A stretch of DNA of 33,374 nucleotides from Hamadaea sp. (GTDB lineage: Bacteria > Actinomycetota > Actinomycetes > Mycobacteriales > Micromonosporaceae), in contig JABFYB010000009.1 of the NCBI GenBank assembly GCA_013361475.1, forward strand, positions 1 through 33,374, written 5' to 3'. Within the stretch, counting starts at the first letter, position 1, and every line of letters begins with the position of its first letter. This document shows positions 30,473 to 33,374 of this stretch, in pieces. The notes beneath the pieces are model-generated. The model was given only the letters and a program-made list of their open reading frames with translations, was not told the origin of the DNA and made no database searches. The position numbers and the translations under genes are program-made.

Positions 30473-31243
30473 TCACGACTGGGGCGTCTCGCGATCCGGC
30501 CGCTCCTCGCCGCGCATGAAACCCCGTCCGCCGCGCAGAATGACGTCCACACCGGACCGCGCCATCCGCTCCATCGACTCGACGCTCGCGTCCAGCTTCT
30601 CCAGGCGCAACGAGCTCGCGTGCGGGGTGCTCCAGCCGAACCAGATCGACAGCATGCGTACGCCGAACGTCACGAGGACGGCCGCCCAGGTCGCGACGCT
30701 CTGGTTGGCGACCTGCAACAGTCCCATGTAGACGAGCGCACCGCTGAACGCCGCGAAGGCGTAGAACGAGCCGACGGTGACCAGGGCGACCTCGGTTCGC
30801 AGCAACAGATCTCGCACGACGCCGCCGGCGGTGCAGGACAGGATGCCGATGAAGATCGACGGCACCGAGCCCAGTCCGAGACTGCTCGCCTTGGACAGCC
30901 CGACGACCAGGTAGAGGCCCAGCGACAGCGCGTCGAAGGCCACCACCACCGGGTCGAGCCGGCTGAGCGCGCCGCTCAGGCCGACCGCCACGACCGCGGC
31001 GATCAGCGCCGAACCGACGTACTCGTTGCTCTGCAACGCCACGGGAGCCTGGTTGAGCAGCAGATCCCGGGCGATGCCGCCGCCCAGCCCGGTCACGATC
31101 GCGACCATCGCGATGCCGACGAGGTCGATCTGGCGCTCCTTGGCCACCTGCGACGCGAACAACGCGCCCTGGGCCGCCCCGAGCACGACCGACGCGACGT
31201 CCACGGCGTGCGGCAACGCCACCGCCTGCACCGGATCCGACAT
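30473..31243 (-). CDS. TRIC/UPF0126-family cation channel
   Basis: A 256-residue membrane protein with about seven hydrophobic segments and the internal duplication typical of the family: GGGIARDLLL in the first half and GGVVRDLLLR in the second, each after a glycine-rich helix. Bacterial members form trimeric monovalent-cation channels. The last 50 residues are soluble and Arg/Glu-rich. ATG start. It is 24 bp downstream of the alpha-glucosidase gene and may share its transcript. Confidence 0.9.
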   Translation of the reverse strand: MSDPVQAVALPHAVDVASVVLGAAQGALFASQVAKERQIDLVGIAMVAIVTGLGGGIARDLLLNQAPVALQSNEYVGSALIAAVVAVGLSGALSRLDPVVVAFDALSLGLYLVVGLSKASSLGLGSVPSIFIGILSCTAGGVVRDLLLRTEVALVTVGSFYAFAAFSGALVYMGLLQVANQSVATWAAVLVTFGVRMLSIWFGWSTPHASSLRLEKLDASVESMERMARSGVDVILRGGRGFMRGEERPDRETPQS

Positions 31244-31267
31244 GCCGGGAGCGTACCGGCGTGCCGG

Positions 31268-32869
31268 TCAGGCCGTGCGCAGCCAGACCGCCGTGTCGGC
31301 GGGCAGTTTTCCGGCCACGAGGTCGCCGCTGGCCAGCAGGATCTCGGCGTACGGCGGCAGTTCCACCGGCTCGGCGCCGAGGTTGACCACGCAGACGAAC
31401 GAGTCGCCGCGGGCGTAGGCCAGCACCGCCGGATCGGACGGCAGCCAGCGCAGACCGTCCGCCAGCAGGTCGGCCGTCTCGTGCCGCAATCGCAACGCGG
31501 TGCGATAGAGGGTCAGCATCGAACCCGGGTCGCCGCTCTGCGCCTCGGCTGTCAGAGCCTTCCAGTCCGCCGGCTGCGGCAGCCAGGTGCGTACTCCGGC
31601 GGGGCTGAACCCGAACGGCGGCGCGTCGCCGCTCCAGGGCAGCGGCACCCGGCAACCGTCCCGGCCCCGGTCGGTGTGCCCGGACCGCTCCCAGCGCGGG
31701 TCGGCCAGCACCTCCTCGGGCAGGTCCTGCACCTCCGGCAGGCCCAGCTCCTCGCCTTGGTACACGTAGACCGTCCCGGGCAGGCTGAGCGACAGCAACG
31801 CGGCCGCCCGCGCACGCTTCGTCCCCAAGGCCAGATCGGCGGCGTGCGCCTCCCGGGTCAGGTCCCAGGTGTGCCGGGTGTCGGCCCGGCCGTACCGCGT
31901 CACCACGCGGGTGACGTCATGGTTGGACAACACCCAGGTCGCGGGGGCTCCGACCGGCGCGTGGGTGGCCAACGTCTGGTCCACGACGGTACGCAGTTCG
32001 CCGGCGTCCCAGGCGGCCGACAGGAACGGGAAGTTGAACCCGGTGTGCAGCTCGTCGGGCCGCAGGTAGCGGGCGAAGCGCTCCGGATCGGTGAGCCACA
32101 GTTCGCCGACGAAGATCGCCTTCTGCGGTGAGGAGTCGGCGATCGCCCGCCATTCCCGGTAGATCTCGTGCACGCCGTCCTGGTCGAGCCAGGGCGCCGG
32201 TACGCCGATCGGCAGGTCGGCGAAGTCGGGCAGCGCCGGGTCCTTCACCAGCGCCTCGGCGACGTCGATGCGGAAGCCGTCGACACCCCGGTCCAACCAG
32301 AACCGCAGCGTACGCGTGAAGTCGGCGCGGACCTCCGGACGGTTCCAGTTCCAGTCGGGCTGCTCCGGCGCGAACAGGTGCAGATACCACTCGCCGTCCG
32401 GCACTCGCGTCCACGCGGGCCCGCCGAAGTTGGACTGCCAGTCGTTGGGCGGGAGTTCGCCGTGTTCCCCACGGCCGGGCCGGAACCAGAACAGCTCCCG
32501 CTCGGGTGAGCCCGGCCCGGCCGCCAGCGCGGCCTGGAACCAGGGGTGCTGGTCGGAACAGTGATTCGGGACGATGTCCACGATCACCCGGATGCCCAGC
32601 GCGTGCGCCTCGGCGAGGAACGCCTCGGCGTCGGCCAGCGTGCCGAACAGCGGGTCGATGTCGCGGTAGTCGGCGACGTCGTAGCCCGCGTCGGCCATCG
32701 GCGAGGTGTACCAGGGGCTCAGCCAGAGGGCGTCGATCCCCAGGTCCTTGAGGTAGCCGAGGCGGCCGCGGAGGCCGGCGAGGTCGCCGATGCCGTCACC
32801 CGTGCCGTCGGCGAAGCTGCGGGGGTAGATCTGGTAGATCGCGGCATGCCGCCACCATTGACCTGACAC
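31268..32869 (-). CDS. GH13 alpha-glucosidase
   Basis: A 533-residue glycoside hydrolase family 13 enzyme of the oligo-1,6-/alpha-glucosidase type. The nucleophile D202 is in GFRIDVAEAL, the acid/base E256 in FVGELWL, and the transition-state D318 in LSNHDV. Region I is DIVPNHCS. The Val after the nucleophile and the GYDVADY loop fit alpha-1,4-glucosidase activity on maltose-type sugars. There is no signal peptide, so it acts in the cytoplasm. The start is GTG (SGQWWRHAAIYQIYPRSFAD), with a weak ribosome site. No sugar transporter is adjacent. Confidence 0.92.
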   Translation of the reverse strand: MSGQWWRHAAIYQIYPRSFADGTGDGIGDLAGLRGRLGYLKDLGIDALWLSPWYTSPMADAGYDVADYRDIDPLFGTLADAEAFLAEAHALGIRVIVDIVPNHCSDQHPWFQAALAAGPGSPERELFWFRPGRGEHGELPPNDWQSNFGGPAWTRVPDGEWYLHLFAPEQPDWNWNRPEVRADFTRTLRFWLDRGVDGFRIDVAEALVKDPALPDFADLPIGVPAPWLDQDGVHEIYREWRAIADSSPQKAIFVGELWLTDPERFARYLRPDELHTGFNFPFLSAAWDAGELRTVVDQTLATHAPVGAPATWVLSNHDVTRVVTRYGRADTRHTWDLTREAHAADLALGTKRARAAALLSLSLPGTVYVYQGEELGLPEVQDLPEEVLADPRWERSGHTDRGRDGCRVPLPWSGDAPPFGFSPAGVRTWLPQPADWKALTAEAQSGDPGSMLTLYRTALRLRHETADLLADGLRWLPSDPAVLAYARGDSFVCVVNLGAEPVELPPYAEILLASGDLVAGKLPADTAVWLRTA

Positions 32870-32929
32870 GGATCGAGGATAACCGGGTACGCTTCACGCC
32901 AAACCAGCGACCGGAACGGAAGAACGATC

Positions 32930-33289
32930 TTGGAGAAGTCCAACGTACGCCTGCGGATGAAGATCCTCGCGGCGATCATGTTCATCTCCGGTGTGTTCGG
33001 GCTGGTCAACACGGCCGGGACGGTGTTCATGCCGAGCGCGGTGCTCGCCGTGCTCACCGCGGCCGGGATCTACGCCGTCTCCGTCATCGCCCAGCCGTCG
33101 ACGCTGCTGATCCGCGGCGTCATCGGGCTGGCCGTCGTGCGGGTGCTCGCCTCCCTCGGGGCCACCATCGCGGTCGCCGGCACCGAGACGGGCGCGATGA
33201 TCGCCGGTTTCGTCTTCCCGGCGCTGCTGGCCGCGTACACGGTGGTCGTGCTCCGCGAGCTGCGGACGGAGCTGTCGGCCAAGGCCTGA
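32930..33289 (+). CDS. Small membrane protein of unknown function
   Basis: A 119-residue protein with four hydrophobic segments (about 11-30, 33-53, 61-80 and 86-106) and charged ends. The start is TTG with GGAAG 8 nt upstream; an ATG nine codons later (MKILAAIMF) is an alternative without a clear ribosome site. Codon use matches its surroundings. Its stop directly abuts the stop of the convergent gene at the window edge. No family recognised. Confidence 0.75.
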   Translation: MEKSNVRLRMKILAAIMFISGVFGLVNTAGTVFMPSAVLAVLTAAGIYAVSVIAQPSTLLIRGVIGLAVVRVLASLGATIAVAGTETGAMIAGFVFPALLAAYTVVVLRELRTELSAKA

Positions 33290-33374
33290 TCAGGCTGGTT
33301 GGTCGGGTGTGACGGGCCATTTCCAGTCGCGGATCCAGGGGTGGTCTTCGCCGTAGCGGCGGGTGTAGTCGCGG
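33290..33374 (-). CDS. 3' end of a probable phosphoketolase (partial)
   Basis: The last 27 residues of a gene running off the window edge read DYTRRYGEDHPWIRDWKWP, then a short tail. This resembles the C-terminus of xylulose-5-phosphate/fructose-6-phosphate phosphoketolases, which end in a Y-x-R-x-x-G-x-D-x-P-x-I-x-x-W-x-W pattern. The fragment is short, so the naming is tentative. Confidence 0.5.
   Translation of the reverse strand, partial: RDYTRRYGEDHPWIRDWKWPVTPDQPA

Overview
The window is GC-rich, close-packed chromosomal DNA of an actinobacterium. Strong third-position GC, frequent GTG and TTG starts, a fabG-inhA-ferrochelatase operon of the mycobacterial type, a DUF3097 protein, a Tat-type lipoprotein binding protein and an NgcEFG-like transporter all fit that phylum. 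A Micromonosporaceae-like genome (Micromonospora/Actinoplanes group) is my best guess, but it is an inference from gene style only. I see no IS element, prophage, tRNA, rRNA or CRISPR array; most genes are core or housekeeping.

Layout. Bases 1-288: the tail of a plus-strand gene and three strong inverted repeats. 289-1965: a short family A DNA polymerase. 1986-6470 (minus): a sugar-uptake operon in the order rpiR regulator, an unannotated 50-codon small gene, binding protein, two permeases and a terminator. It looks like an N-acetylglucosamine/diacetylchitobiose (NgcEFG) importer with no ATPase of its own. 6784-12042: an aminotransferase plus CoA-acylating semialdehyde dehydrogenase operon (beta-alanine/malonate-semialdehyde type) with a PucR regulator and an intervening GNAT gene. 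12065-16030: TrmH-type RNA methyltransferase, an SPFH/NfeD membrane pair and a serine hydrolase. 16128-19348: DUF3097, an orphan double-length permease-like protein and an unknown protein. 19356-22690: fabG, inhA, cpfC (ferrochelatase) and a NagD-like phosphatase in one operon.

Bases 22691-23536 hold no conventional gene. They contain a promoter-like site, a very strong Shine-Dalgarno sequence, a chain of short overlapping reading frames ending in a 26-residue membrane peptide, a 100-nt near-perfect hairpin and a 54-nt palindrome. This is the most unusual stretch. 23537-26521 is a moxR-DUF58-vWA operon. 26736-28766 holds a small Cys/His protein and a YdbS/YdbT-like PH-domain pair. 28927-33289 holds a HAD protein, a small GNAT, a GlsB-like membrane protein, a TRIC-family channel, a GH13 alpha-glucosidase and a small membrane protein. 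The right edge cuts a gene whose end resembles phosphoketolase.

A recurring theme is long intergenic palindromes, many bounded by GATC, at almost every convergent gene junction. One 55-nt type occurs twice (12939 and 28826) with sequence differences that largely preserve the hairpin.
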